From: Pseudanabaena galeata CCNP1313
GTDB lineage: Bacteria; Cyanobacteriota; Cyanobacteriia; Pseudanabaenales; Pseudanabaenaceae
Direction: 5' to 3'
NCBI RefSeq assembly: GCF_029910235.1
Contig: NZ_CP112875.1
Coordinates: forward strand, 1-64,000
DNA: 64,000 bases
The notes under the pieces are model-generated. The model saw only the letters and a program-made list of their open reading frames with translations. It did not search any database and was not told the origin of the DNA. This document shows, one piece after another, positions 10,018 to 19,401 of the stretch. The first letter of the stretch is position 1. Each line of letters begins with the position of its first letter. The translations under genes and the position numbers were made by a program.

Positions 10018-11646
10018 CCTGTATTATTCACGAGATGAGAAAGAGAAACGAAATTCAAGCAAAAACAGATCGTTAAGTTAAGAATGGAGAGATTTGCATC
10101 AATTAAAAGAAGAAAAAGCAATAGAAACAAGAATTAATGGCAAAAATGGACTTAAATGGCTAAAAAGAGACAGATTAATCCTATGAGAGGTCAAAAACTA
10201 ATCAAAAATACAGAAGTTAGGCTCGGATAAACGCTGAGAAATCAGACAGAATTCTTTAGCAAAGGGAAAGAAATTTGGCAATTCTACCAGCACCCGCCTA
10301 ACCGACACTTTGACATGAGCCGCACATTTGAGCAAAGAATCGCGTAAGCGAATTACTTGAGCTTTGGCTAATGTCGTTGCCGCCGCCGCTTGTCGAATCG
10401 TTAACATGAGAATATAGGCAGCCTGAGCCAGAAGCAGCCGAAACTGGTTAGCCGTAAAACTATGACAACTGAGGCGACCTGCCTTGATACCCAATTTCAA
10501 TTCCTTGATACGATGCTCAGAATCCGCCCCTCTATAGACATAAAATTTATCGTAAAGTTCTTGGGGTGGTAACGCCAAATTGGTAATCAGAAAACGTGGA
10601 TTAGCGCCTTTTTCTAGCCATTCCGCTTTCATTACTAAGCGTCGTGGTTCTGACCATGAACTAGATTGGTAGTAAACATCATCAAACAACCGCGCTTTTT
10701 CTCTCGTCTGACAATATTGCAATCTTGCGCGTTCCAGCAAATTAGCTACCTTGCGCTTTAAAACAGCATTACTAGAAAATCCACAAACATAGCCAACACC
10801 CGAACGCTCGCAGACTTTGATGATTTCGGGTAAGGAGAATCCTCCATCACCCCGCAAAATGATTTCGACTCCTGCCCATTCCCGTTTTAATCGCCAGAAT
10901 AGCCAACGTAATATTGGTGCGACTCCTTTCCCTGCATGACTATTCCCTGCTCTCAGTTGCAATACTAGAGGATATCCACTTTTTGCTTCATTGATCAATA
11001 CGGGATAGTAGATATGATGATCATAGTATCCATGAAAAAAGCTCATCTGTTGCTCTCCGTGCGTTGGCGCATCCCACCCATCTATGTCTAGTACGATTTG
11101 TTTGGGAGGGGTCTTGTGCTGTTCGATATATTTCTCGATAAATAACCGCCTCATGGCTTTGTTCTCTGATTTCGCAATCCGATTCTCTAACCGCGTCATG
11201 GTTGACTGACTTGCCAGTAGTTCCTCTTCTTCATCTATTGGCAACCGATTGCAGGCAATTTTTAAAATTGGGTCTTTTCTCAGCTGATTGCTATCGATGG
11301 CATCTTCATAGCCACCGGCTATTTGCAATACCCTTTGCTGGATTAACTGTTCCATGCTGTGTCTGATTTTATTCTGGTCTCGCTTATCCTCGATTCTCTC
11401 TGCCATCTCTTCGATAATTTTAACTTTCTCTTCTGCTTGTCTCACCAGCAGTATTCCACCTTCACTACTCAATTGTTCGCCACTAAACTTTACTTCTAGT
11501 CGCTTTTTTTTATAAAATTCGATCTTTGCTTCTTGATTACACTCTGTCATGAGAAAATATATCTATTATTATTCTGAAGAGCCTAATTCTAATAGCTTTT
11601 AGGCTCTTTTTCTTGTTCTCGTTCCCCTTGTCATGCATAATTCAGG
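10018..11646 (-). mobile_element. Complete IS1380-family insertion sequence
   Basis: A 1629-bp element with imperfect terminal inverted repeats: CCTGTATTATTCACGAG at 10018, and CCTGAATTATGCATGAC read inward from 11646 (about 13 of 16 identical). It encodes one transposase. Its left side abuts a truncated sister copy, so its own target duplication is not seen individually. Confidence 0.8.
10198..11550 (-). CDS. IS1380 family transposase
   Basis: A 450-residue DDE transposase. It opens with the family's VKFSGEQLSSEGGILL motif. The DDE core includes IVLDIDGWDAPTHG, ILRGDGGFSLPEI and the later YVYRGADSEHRIKELK with the catalytic glutamate region. The C-terminal KVSVRRVLVEL stretch is also typical. 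The ATG lies ~95 nt inside the left inverted repeat. It is the only intact transposase of the cluster and could mobilise the fragments. Confidence 0.9.
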   Translation of the reverse strand: MTECNQEAKIEFYKKKRLEVKFSGEQLSSEGGILLVRQAEEKVKIIEEMAERIEDKRDQNKIRHSMEQLIQQRVLQIAGGYEDAIDSNQLRKDPILKIACNRLPIDEEEELLASQSTMTRLENRIAKSENKAMRRLFIEKYIEQHKTPPKQIVLDIDGWDAPTHGEQQMSFFHGYYDHHIYYPVLINEAKSGYPLVLQLRAGNSHAGKGVAPILRWLFWRLKREWAGVEIILRGDGGFSLPEIIKVCERSGVGYVCGFSSNAVLKRKVANLLERARLQYCQTREKARLFDDVYYQSSSWSEPRRLVMKAEWLEKGANPRFLITNLALPPQELYDKFYVYRGADSEHRIKELKLGIKAGRLSCHSFTANQFRLLLAQAAYILMLTIRQAAAATTLAKAQVIRLRDSLLKCAAHVKVSVRRVLVELPNFFPFAKEFCLISQRLSEPNFCIFD

Positions 11647-11842
11647 CTAAAAGAACTCCAGAATAATCAAAACATAATGTAAAAAAAGCAAGGAAATACT
11701 ATGATAACAACCTCCTCCGAAGTGCGATCGCCTATCAGCGCAATGCAGGATCTAAAGCCAATAACTCAATAAGGGGTAGCTACAGGATACGTGTAAAAAC
11801 CTGCAAGATAGCCTTCAAATATAGACCAGTCATACATTTGAG

Positions 11843-14809
11843 CTATACCGAATCAAGAGGGATTAAAATAGCACCTTCCAAGGGAAATGGAATAGATTGC
11901 AAATCAATCACAAAATCGCCATAGCGCTTCAAATGCCTCGTCAAGTAAGGGCTGAGAGTCACCAACATCGAACGATCAAACTTGAAACCCTCCGCCTTGA
12001 GTTGCTGAATCACGAGAGAAAGGTCAACAGCATTATGAAGAATGACCGCATTAGCAACCAGATCGAGATACTTGAGACGCTTCTCCTGCTCTTCAGGATC
12101 ATTTTCCGTAATAACACCCTCCTTACCAAAAAATATCCAATCAAGGAAATGATTGTAGCCCTCCACCACATTTGTACAAGCCGTAATCTCGCGGCGCAAA
12201 CCACGGTCAGAAATATATTCCAGTAGAAATACTGTACGAACAACCCGTCCTAATTCCCTGAAAGCCTGATAGAGACGATTTTTGCGACTGTAACTACCAA
12301 GCTTTCGTAACAGCGTCGAAGGCAACAACTTACCTGATTGAATTGATAAAACAACCCGCATCAAATCCTGCCAGTGAGTACGAATTAACGACCAATCAAC
12401 CACATCTTTAAACAATGGGTCAATATACTCATAAACAGAGTCCAGACTGGGACGAAAGAACTTACAGTCCTGCCAGTTACGAATCCGAGGCATGAGTTTA
12501 ATTCCCAACAGATAAGACAAGCCAAACACAGTAGTAGACTGTCCTTGGGTATCAGCGTGCAAAGTATCAGGTTGGATATCGGAAGTATTCTTGAGTAAAC
12601 CATCAAGAATATAAACTGCTTCCCAAACACCACAATTGATGAAATGGGTAAACAGAGCAATATAAGTATCAGATACATGATGGTAAGCAATCCCCCCATA
12701 GCCACCATAACGAATGTGATACTCAGACATTAAATTATTCTCATAAAGCTGAAACTTACTACCATCAGCCGCCGCCCGTTTGCCAGTTCCCCAACACTTC
12801 GGTAACTCCAAGCGATTATAAGCATTAATCAAATCTCGCATCGCCGCCTCAAGTTGAGGAATCGAAATATGTTGACGATTCACATAAGCCAGCATCCTTG
12901 AACTGACCTGTCCGCGAGTATGACGAGCAGTTTGATTAGGACCAAGATTACAACCATAGCCAAACACCGTTAAGATATAACGTTCAGACGGATTCTCAAT
13001 CTTTGACTCAGAACCAGAAACATGACCAAAGTGGCGCACCCAATTGAGCCAATGTTCCACATTACAGAGAATATCCAAAACACTACGTTCAGGGAGCCGT
13101 TGTAAAATTGCCGACTCCAACTCTATCGCACCCGATGGAGGCGGCTCCGCCGTAATCCTTTTGAGTACAGGTACAGCATCAGCACTAATCGTCACTTGTG
13201 TACCATCCTTACAGATTTGGTCTACAGCAATCGCAGTTTGAGTCAAACAAGATTGAAGCTGTTCAACAAATTTAGCCGCCGTAAGCGCCATACCTGTTTG
13301 TTGGCAGTAATCAGCCAATTTTGGCTGACACTCATCCCAAGACAATAACTGTTCGCGGAAGTCAGCATAGTTTTCCGAACCCACCACACAAGCATCACCA
13401 CTTTTCAACTCGGCTGCCAAATAGGTAAAGACACAGACCTCGAATTGCTGACGGACTAACTGTGAAATACCATCAGATTCAACCACCACTAATCGTCGCC
13501 AGCGATCGCTCATAAAGCTTAAATCGAGATCTTCCGCAGACAACCATTTAGAGCGACGGTTTTCATGAGCCAAAACCAGAGTCAAAGCTGCCGTCAAGGA
13601 AAGATCTTGGCTAGCAGACTGGATTTCTAACCCACGCACCAAGGGAAACAAAACCGAACGATAGCGACTATAAAACCGCCATATTAAAGGCAAATAATTA
13701 TCGGTATTGTAAGCCGTAATCTCCTCGCACTGTGCTAATAAAGCGGCAGCTCCCCCATGGGTTTCCAAAACAGATTGCACCCGTCCACCCAAACTCGCCG
13801 TATCAGTCTCCCCAGTTGATGTCTGTAAAATCTCGGTTAGCACTGCCAACATCGATTCAGTTTTGGTCAAATTCTGTTCTCGTAACTCCACCAATTTATC
13901 TTTGGCACATTGATGCATTTTCTGCACGCGCTTGAGAAACATCTCTACTAAATGGTCACGGGTTTTAACTTGCACACGATAGAGCAGGCATACCAACAGA
14001 GCGCGACGTTTCGCTAGATTCATCTCTCGGAGATCTGTCATTGCCAAGGCTTTTGCTTGTGCTGCAAAAGATTTGACCTTGGCAGGGGCAATTTTCAGCA
14101 GCAACTGCCTTGCATCACCAAAAGTAAGTATTTGGTCAAACTTAGTTTGTAAAGCCTGAATATGAGAGAGGCGATCACTTTTCGGTGCTGCTCTCAATAA
14201 GCTGAAAGTTAATTCCGATTCTGGCGTTGAATTAGAGACCAATTCATCCACAAAGGCTTGTTGATTTGGACTCATCGCCTTAGCAATACGCTGAAACAAG
14301 CGGTTATTCACAACAGCACGGATATGACCGACCAAACGATCAATCGTACTAAAAGCAGGTAATTCATAACGCGCTTTCACCAACTCTTCAACCGCAACAT
14401 TGATTAAATCAGCAGGATATTCCATGATCTCCGCCGATGTAGCAATGACAGTAGCGATCGCCGTTTGCGCCTTGCGGTCGAAAGGACTAACTCTCAAATA
14501 AGCCCGAATCGCCTCAGCATAGTAGTAACGAGAACGTTCGGGCGGGATAGCACAGATATTAGCACTGAGGTTTAAGCAAGCCCGAATATGACTGATCACT
14601 GTGGGCGGTACATCGGATGACAGTGGGAAATATCCCAATCGTTGAAATGACTTGAGCATGACTAAAAATCGCAGTAACCCCCGCTTACTTTTGACATGAC
14701 CCTTCGCTAGATTTATCTCAGATGCTGACGGAGTATATAGTTCAGCAAGTTCTTTCACGGTTGCTTGAGATTTGAATCGAGGATAAGCCGTGCGTTCAAT
14801 AGCAGTCAT
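11843..14809 (-). CDS. tnpA: Tn3-family transposase TnpA (copy 1)
   Basis: A 988-residue transposase, the normal size for Tn3 TnpA. Catalytic motifs by comparison with the family: D682 in AADGSKFQLY, D753 in HADTQGQSTTVFGLSYLLG, and E883 in TNVVEGYNHFLDWIFFG. The N-terminal region (YPRFKSQATVKELAELY) corresponds to the DUF4158-type domain that binds the terminal repeats. Its protein sequence is identical to the copy at 57098-60064. It probably acts on the 39-bp ends of both copies. Confidence 0.95.
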   Translation of the reverse strand: MTAIERTAYPRFKSQATVKELAELYTPSASEINLAKGHVKSKRGLLRFLVMLKSFQRLGYFPLSSDVPPTVISHIRACLNLSANICAIPPERSRYYYAEAIRAYLRVSPFDRKAQTAIATVIATSAEIMEYPADLINVAVEELVKARYELPAFSTIDRLVGHIRAVVNNRLFQRIAKAMSPNQQAFVDELVSNSTPESELTFSLLRAAPKSDRLSHIQALQTKFDQILTFGDARQLLLKIAPAKVKSFAAQAKALAMTDLREMNLAKRRALLVCLLYRVQVKTRDHLVEMFLKRVQKMHQCAKDKLVELREQNLTKTESMLAVLTEILQTSTGETDTASLGGRVQSVLETHGGAAALLAQCEEITAYNTDNYLPLIWRFYSRYRSVLFPLVRGLEIQSASQDLSLTAALTLVLAHENRRSKWLSAEDLDLSFMSDRWRRLVVVESDGISQLVRQQFEVCVFTYLAAELKSGDACVVGSENYADFREQLLSWDECQPKLADYCQQTGMALTAAKFVEQLQSCLTQTAIAVDQICKDGTQVTISADAVPVLKRITAEPPPSGAIELESAILQRLPERSVLDILCNVEHWLNWVRHFGHVSGSESKIENPSERYILTVFGYGCNLGPNQTARHTRGQVSSRMLAYVNRQHISIPQLEAAMRDLINAYNRLELPKCWGTGKRAAADGSKFQLYENNLMSEYHIRYGGYGGIAYHHVSDTYIALFTHFINCGVWEAVYILDGLLKNTSDIQPDTLHADTQGQSTTVFGLSYLLGIKLMPRIRNWQDCKFFRPSLDSVYEYIDPLFKDVVDWSLIRTHWQDLMRVVLSIQSGKLLPSTLLRKLGSYSRKNRLYQAFRELGRVVRTVFLLEYISDRGLRREITACTNVVEGYNHFLDWIFFGKEGVITENDPEEQEKRLKYLDLVANAVILHNAVDLSLVIQQLKAEGFKFDRSMLVTLSPYLTRHLKRYGDFVIDLQSIPFPLEGAILIPLDSV

Positions 14810-14900
14810 AGAGACGTTTAGAGGACAAGTAAGCTAGTGCTGGCTGTAGGAACACTCAGTTTGCGTAGACAGAGTATAACCAATACTCTATCAATTTTGA

Positions 14901-14917
14901 ATAAACACCCTTTTAAA
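14901..14917 (-). other. Candidate recombination core site (copy 1, tnpA side)
   Basis: ATAAACACCCTTTTAAA, the reverse complement of the site at 56990-57006. It lies between tnpA and the recombinase gene and matches a second site on the other side of that gene at 15 of 17 positions. Inferred to be part of the cointegrate resolution site. Confidence 0.4.
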
Positions 14918-15170
14918 CAATCTATGAATGGGATTTAATCAATATTTAAGTTTGGCTGTTTTCTGAGTTTTGGAGCAGTTGATTTAAAGCTTTGTGAGCA
15001 GTTATCTCTGCTCGTTCAGAAGTAACTTTTTGATAGCGTAAGGTGGTGTTGATATTTGTATGTCCCATTAAGGCGCGTAATTCTTCGATACCCATTAAGC
15101 CAACTCTCTCGGTGGCAAAGGTGTGACGGAGGTCGTGCATTCTGATACCTTGGAGTTTTGGGTCATTCTT

Positions 15171-16232
15171 CTAAGTACAGGACAAAAATTTAATGGAGTT
15201 GAAGAAAGCCTCGGAATTGAGATGGATGTCAAAGATGATATGACGCAGAAAATCAAAACCAAGACGAAAAATGCTTTTAGGTAAGCGACCGTGCTTTTTA
15301 GGTTTGAGGGGATTGAGCTGAGCAAGCCAAAGCCCCGAAGAAAAAGCCCAACATAAAGCGAGGGTGAGTAAAGCAATAAGTTTAGAAAGGCGTTCAGGGG
15401 CTTGAAGGTGAGTAGCCTCCAAACAAAAGCCACGGGATTTAAAACAGCCAAACAAAGTCTCAATCGCCCAACGTTTGGCATAGTCAGCAATAGCGGTATT
15501 AGGGTCATGAGCGGTTGCTACAATTAACAAATCGCCATCCTCCAGACGCATTGCCGCAATATAGAGCCAATGTTGCCAAACAAGCCTCGGCTTAGACAAT
15601 ACTTTCGATTGACCAACTTGGAGATCTTGGAAACAAACGTCAGCCCGTAGTTGCTTCTGCCCATCGTCAAGCAAGGTGTTTTTGCGAATACGGATACGAA
15701 AGTGGGTACATGGGTCACACAGCAAGTAATCAAACCATTCTTCCCCCACAAATTCTCGGTCTGCGGTCAAAAAGTCGATTTTGCGATCTCCAAATATTTC
15801 CAGAAATCGATTACACAATTCACAACGTTCACGGGTGTTCGAGTTACCTTTTTTGTCCAGCATCATCCAGACCAACGGGAATGCGATACCGTGATGCACT
15901 ACTCCCAATGTCAGCACATTAAATACCGTCTTACCAAATCTCCAATCGGTGCGGTCGATACTGATTACCCATGGTTCAGGTATTTTCATCACTTTGACGA
16001 CCATTAAAGCGATGCTTTCATAGTCCACTTCAAACTCTCGAAAAAATCTCTGTAACCGCTTATAGTGTGATTCGACTTTGGCTTCTCCACTAAATCCTGT
16101 CGCGATTTCCGCTAGGTTTACTGTCTTTACTCGCATTAGTGCGATCAGGAACATCGACACAAATAAGAGTCTTGCTCCATTCCATTGCAGATGTTCATGT
16201 AACTTTTCGCAAAATACGCTAATCTCTTTCAT
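15171..16232 (-). CDS. IS4 family transposase
   Basis: A 353-residue DDE transposase. Core motifs: ISIDRTDWRFGKT (first Asp), DFLTADREFVGEEWF (second Asp), and the IS4 signature Y-(2)-R-(3)-E-(6)-K as YAKRWAIETLFGCFK. The stop codon TAG is formed by the first bases of the IS terminus (15171-15173). A 9-bp target duplication is like that of IS10-type members. It is a single intact copy. Confidence 0.92.
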   Translation of the reverse strand: MKEISVFCEKLHEHLQWNGARLLFVSMFLIALMRVKTVNLAEIATGFSGEAKVESHYKRLQRFFREFEVDYESIALMVVKVMKIPEPWVISIDRTDWRFGKTVFNVLTLGVVHHGIAFPLVWMMLDKKGNSNTRERCELCNRFLEIFGDRKIDFLTADREFVGEEWFDYLLCDPCTHFRIRIRKNTLLDDGQKQLRADVCFQDLQVGQSKVLSKPRLVWQHWLYIAAMRLEDGDLLIVATAHDPNTAIADYAKRWAIETLFGCFKSRGFCLEATHLQAPERLSKLIALLTLALCWAFSSGLWLAQLNPLKPKKHGRLPKSIFRLGFDFLRHIIFDIHLNSEAFFNSIKFLSCT

Positions 16233-16311
16233 AGGGGTTTTATTTGTGATGTGGTTATCTTTTATAAAACCCCTTCCTGTCTACTTTTGCAACTTTTTGT
16301 CCTGTACTAAG
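15171..16311 (-). mobile_element. IS4-family insertion sequence
   Basis: An 1141-bp element with ends CTAAGTACAGGACAAAAA and CTTAGTACAGGACAAAAA (one mismatch), flanked by the 9-bp direct repeat GTCATTCTT (15162-15170 and 16312-16320). The uninterrupted target is preserved in the second transposon copy near 56740, so the boundaries are exact to within a base. Confidence 0.92.
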
Positions 16312-17060
16312 GTCATTCTTAGTTAATTTTGTCCAGTCACGATGGGCTGTCTGATAACTCAAGGGGGTAACTTTCTCCGTCACAGGCTGTTGGGTGGTGA
16401 ATAAGGCTGGTGATTCCTTGTGTCGATAGTATTTTAGATATTTTTCTAATCCGGTTGCCGCATCTTCGCTGTAGAAACACCATCGGGTTTTATTGCCTTT
16501 GCCGATCACTTGAAATTTACGTTCTTTGAGGTTGATTTCTGCTAATTGCAAGCTCAGGATTTCCGCGATCCTCGCTCCTGTGCGATGCAGCAAGCAGACC
16601 AATGCTTTCATGCGACCGTCGCGTTCTACGACTTGGTAGAGACTGACGATCTGTTCGGGCGATAGGTATCGAATTACTCCATCGGCATGATGTTCTCCTT
16701 TCTCTGGGTTTGGTTTGCGCCGATGCAGTCGGACGATGGGGTTGGCTTTTAGATAACCGCGCTCTACGGCAAAGTTGAATAGGGCTTGGAGGATGGCTTG
16801 GTGACGGTGATGGGTCGTATAGGCGAGATCTGTTAAGCCTTCTAGGTATTTTGTTAGGGTTGCTCGACTCAATAATTCAATGGGATAACTGCCATATTCT
16901 TTGAGTAGTGGCATTAGGCTTAGTTCGTAGGATTGCACGGTGCTTTGGGCTAGTCCTGTACGCTCTAGGAATTCAGTGGTAACTGTAGCTAGTGTGATAG
17001 TCAATTTATCAGCTAGTTAATGCGGTGAGTTATATAATTCTGTTGATAGTATAGTTTTCT

Positions 17061-17077
17061 ATAAACATACTTTTAAA
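17061..17077 (-). other. Candidate recombination core site (copy 1, XRE side)
   Basis: ATAAACATACTTTTAAA, the partner of 14901-14917, in the divergent promoter region between the recombinase and the XRE gene. Pairs of such sites flank the recombinase in both transposon copies. Confidence 0.4.
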
Positions 17078-17086
17078 CACTATTTT

Positions 17087-17566
17087 GTGAATATTTTACA
17101 GGGTGATAAATCGCCTAACTCTGGTGAAACCTTGGCTGCCTATGTCAAACGTATCCGAATTTCCCTCGGTTTGAATCAGAGGGAGTTGGCGGCGATTTCG
17201 TCGATTCATTTGCAGAGTTTGGGCAAGATTGAACGGGGACTGACGGCTAAGCTGAGTTCTCATAGTAAAACTGGTTTGGCTTCGGCTTTGCAAGTTCCCG
17301 TGGAATATTTAGAGGCTGTTTCTCGTGGTACTTCCATTGAGCCTGTTTCTATGCTTAAGTTCTGTCCATCTTGCTGGACTCCTGGCAATCCTGCTGATCC
17401 TATGTGGATGGATGTCAGGGCTAAGTTTTGCTTTCTCTGTGGGGGGAAACTTGGCGATCGCTGTACTCATTGCCAGCAAACTATTTCTTCGCTCAAGCAT
17501 CACTTCTGTCCTTTTTGTGGTTCTCCCTATAAGTCTAAACTGATTTCTCAAAGCTCGTCTGGGTAA
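17087..17566 (+). CDS. XRE-type regulator with C-terminal zinc ribbons (transposon copy 1)
   Basis: A 159-residue protein starting at GTG. Residues about 13-75 form a Cro/XRE helix-turn-helix (LNQRELAAISSIHLQSLGKIER). The C-terminal half has four Cys pairs: CPSCW, CFLCGGKL, CTHCQQ and CPFCGSP, which read as two zinc ribbons. It is divergent from the recombinase gene, with the candidate recombination site in the shared promoter. A role as repressor of recombinase/transposase is inferred. It is identical to the copy at 55492-55971. Confidence 0.8.
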   Translation: MNILQGDKSPNSGETLAAYVKRIRISLGLNQRELAAISSIHLQSLGKIERGLTAKLSSHSKTGLASALQVPVEYLEAVSRGTSIEPVSMLKFCPSCWTPGNPADPMWMDVRAKFCFLCGGKLGDRCTHCQQTISSLKHHFCPFCGSPYKSKLISQSSSG

Positions 17567-17671
17567 CGCTTTTAAGCCTATCTTGCAGGTTTTTACACGT
17601 ATCCTGTAGCTACCCCAATAACAGACATCAAAAAGACAGGTTACATCCTGACTGAATAGATAGATTTGACA

Positions 17672-17708
17672 AAAAAGTAAAACCTTCACAAGGAAGATTT
17701 TACTTTTT
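17672..17708. terminator. Bidirectional hairpin terminator
   Basis: AAAAAGTAAAA (17672-17682) pairs with TTTTACTTTTT (17698-17708), with CCTT/AAGG inside. A/T runs on both sides make it a good terminator for the minus-strand gene that ends at 17723. Confidence 0.65.
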
Positions 17709-17722
17709 GTAGAGATTGCCGA

Positions 17723-18160
17723 TTAAGCAACAAGTTGCCTGTATCTTGCTTTCACGTTAGGTTTGATGCCTACGGGAATCGGGATACGTGCTGGGAATAC
17801 TCGCAGACGCTCTTCTGCAAATACTCGGAACTTGGCGGTGTGATGTCTACCGCTATTGTTGACTGTCAGGTATACTCGCTCATCCAGAATTGCTTCAATA
17901 GTCGCATCTGGTAATTCTGGGCGTGGATACATTGGAAATATATCCTCATGTTCTTGCAAGAATAATTCCACAATCTCAACAAAGTGTTGTTTGGTCTGTT
18001 CAATGTCAAGACTAGTGATTAAGTCTGTGCCACACCATTGGGCGAATACTTTCTGCTCGATGCTAACTGAATATTTCTTAGCTCGAGCTACCCATTCTGT
18101 ACCTTGATTGGTGGTTCGAGTAGATAGCAAACCTTGATAGCCTTTGTGAGTATAAATCAT
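17723..18160 (-). CDS. Hypothetical protein (145 aa)
   Basis: I do not recognise this protein. It starts MIYTHKGYQGLLSTRTTNQGTEWVARAKKY and is a soluble, mixed alpha/beta sequence with a basic C-terminus (KPNVKARYRQLVA). No catalytic motif or membrane segment is evident. It has a clear terminator downstream and a palindrome upstream (18220-18241), so it is probably a single transcription unit. It lies just outside the transposon's target duplication. Confidence 0.55.
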   Translation of the reverse strand: MIYTHKGYQGLLSTRTTNQGTEWVARAKKYSVSIEQKVFAQWCGTDLITSLDIEQTKQHFVEIVELFLQEHEDIFPMYPRPELPDATIEAILDERVYLTVNNSGRHHTAKFRVFAEERLRVFPARIPIPVGIKPNVKARYRQLVA

Positions 18161-18219
18161 AGTTAATTTCTATTTTTCTTAGCTGGGCAAGAGCCTTGAG
18201 CGATAGCGACTAAAAAAAG

Positions 18220-18241
18220 CAGAGAGCAATATTGCTCTCTG
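18220..18241. terminator. 22-bp perfect palindrome
   Basis: CAGAGAGCAATATTGCTCTCTG is a perfect inverted repeat, preceded by a run of seven A and followed by TTTGTTC. It looks like a bidirectional terminator in the gap upstream of the 145-aa gene. Confidence 0.5.
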
Positions 18242-18592
18242 TTTGTTCAACTAGAAGACATCATAGAAAGCTTACTTTTCCCGTTATCTTGCTGTTTCAG
18301 CATAACCGTCAATATTCTTACCGCCACAAGCCTTATTCCAGCGTTGTATATTGTTATTAAGCAATACTTATTGCAAATATACTTAGCCATGAAACTCTTG
18401 CCTAGAGAGCATTTCAGAGATGACGTGAAAAGTAAGCTAAATATTCGGCTCCTTTGTCGATCAATGCTTGCTGCGTGGCGATCATGGTGGCTGTGTTCAT
18501 GTTTTTGGTTCTTGGCAATTAGCTTTTAGCTTTTAGCTTTTGGCTTTTGGTGTTTTAGGAGTTGTGGTTTGATGCTGAGATCTAGCTAATCG
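18242..18592. other. Intergenic region with short heptamer repeats
   Basis: No convincing gene. It contains AGCTTTT-type heptamers (18519-18550) and (A)GCTAATCGCTAATGG-type repeats (18584-18614), the same family that fills the cas gene gaps 28 kb away. A 61-codon frame at 18344 runs into the repeats and has no ribosome binding site; I do not call it. Confidence 0.6.
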
Positions 18593-18754
18593 CTAATGGC
18601 TAATAGCTAATCGCTTTCTCCTTCTACGTTGGATATGGGTGATTTTTGGATGCTTTTCTTCAACATGCTGCTGTTCTGGTTGGACAGCGATCGCTAGTCG
18701 CAATCGTCCGCACAGGATGCTTTTGTATCTTTTGGTGGTCATATTTGACTCCAT
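18593..18754 (-). CDS. Small basic protein, hypothetical (53 aa)
   Basis: A short frame starting MESNMTTKRYKSILCGRLRL and ending in a strongly basic tail (HIQRRRRKRLAISH). AGGAGG lies 10 nt before the ATG, the main reason to call it. The last codons are formed by the GCTAAT repeat, so the C-terminus may have been altered by repeat spread. Function unknown. Confidence 0.4.
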   Translation of the reverse strand: MESNMTTKRYKSILCGRLRLAIAVQPEQQHVEEKHPKITHIQRRRRKRLAISH

Positions 18755-18815
18755 AACAAATTAGCCTCCTGATTTACATCGAGAGGCTTTTGGATGTTGC
18801 ATATTAGGATTGGAT

Positions 18816-19286
18816 TTAGTCTGGCTTATCTACGACAAATTCTGCTTGCAGTCTGTTTTTGTTGACTTCATAGGCTTGTTTAGCGGTCAGGAATGGATGT
18901 GCGATCACATAGGAGCTAAATCCGCCATCGGTGCGGATAAAGCAAACTACAACTTGATTTTCGGGCTTGTAGTCTCGAATCTGTCTCTTCTCTTCCTTTT
19001 GGAATGGGTTGGGATATCCCGATTCTTTGGCAATGCGCTCTGCTGTGGCTTGGCTTAGATAGCAGCCATAGCTTTCGGAGTTCAGCCATTTTTGATAGGG
19101 GCTGATGCCGATTTGCGATTCTTTGGATTTGCTGACATCGATGATGATCGCTCCTCTTCCTTCGCTTTCATAGCCGTGCCATGCTACTGCTAGCAGTAGT
19201 TCAAGGTTTACACGAATGAATTCCACATGGCTTTGCCGCGATTCGCTGCCACTGGGTAAGTCAGATGCATTATATTTCCACACCAT
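18816..19286 (-). CDS. Hypothetical protein (156 aa)
   Basis: Not recognised. It starts MVWKYNASDLPSGSESRQSHVEFIRVN. It has a conserved-looking core (GRGAIIIDVSKSKESQIGISPYQKWL, then ATAERIAKESGYPNPF) and a C-terminal beta-rich part (QVVVCFIRTDGGFSSYVIAHPF). Soluble, no signal peptide. It may be cotranscribed with the small gene downstream at 18593-18754. Confidence 0.55.
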   Translation of the reverse strand: MVWKYNASDLPSGSESRQSHVEFIRVNLELLLAVAWHGYESEGRGAIIIDVSKSKESQIGISPYQKWLNSESYGCYLSQATAERIAKESGYPNPFQKEEKRQIRDYKPENQVVVCFIRTDGGFSSYVIAHPFLTAKQAYEVNKNRLQAEFVVDKPD

Positions 19287-19401
19287 TATTTTTTTCTACT
19301 CCTTATATTCGTCACGAAACTCCTGCTAAGGACTTTTGACAGACCTTTGTGCTAGAGAATTAGCTTACCCATACTCTTGTAGTAGAATGGGCAAGCTTAG
19401 T

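Larger units (their letters stand above)
8825..11650. mobile_element. Nested IS1380-family cluster flanked by CTAA
   Basis: The whole cluster lies between direct repeats CTAA (8825-8828 and 11647-11650), matching the short target duplications of IS1380. It contains three pieces. The first is a 203-bp right-end fragment (8829-9031). The second is a left-end fragment with truncated transposase on the plus strand (9032-10017). The third is a complete copy on the minus strand (10018-11646). Ends read CCTGAATTATGCATGA and CCTGTATTATTCACGA. Confidence 0.8.
14946..17004 (-). pseudogene. Tyrosine recombinase (TnpI-like), split by IS4-type element
   Basis: The gene is intact in copy 2 (302 residues). 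Here the N-terminal part (17004 down to 16312, including catalytic R145 in TGARIAEIL) is separated from the C-terminal part (15170 down to 14946, with HDLRHTF, MGHTNINTTL and the nucleophile Tyr) by the insertion at 15171-16311. The site is duplicated as GTCATTCTT on both sides. The start is TTG at 17004. Copy 1 therefore cannot resolve cointegrates by itself but could be served by the intact recombinase of copy 2. Confidence 0.9.
11773..17616 (-). mobile_element. Tn3-family transposon, copy 1 (interrupted by IS4-type element)
   Basis: Both ends read GGGGTAGCTACAGGATACG inward and the terminal inverted repeats agree for at least 39 bp. The 5-bp target duplication AATAA is intact (11768-11772 and 17617-17621), as expected for Tn3-family transposition. 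Cargo: tnpA, a tyrosine recombinase gene broken by an 1141-bp IS, and an XRE/zinc-ribbon gene on the opposite strand. Without the IS it is essentially identical to copy 2 at 55442-60134 except for a 1-bp indel near 17040. Confidence 0.92.

Noticed and set aside
11701-11772. A 23-codon frame MITTSSEVRSPISAMQ... between the IS cluster and the transposon
   Set aside because: Too short to support; joining across the transposon gives other short frames as well, none with a recognisable match to the missing caspase part.
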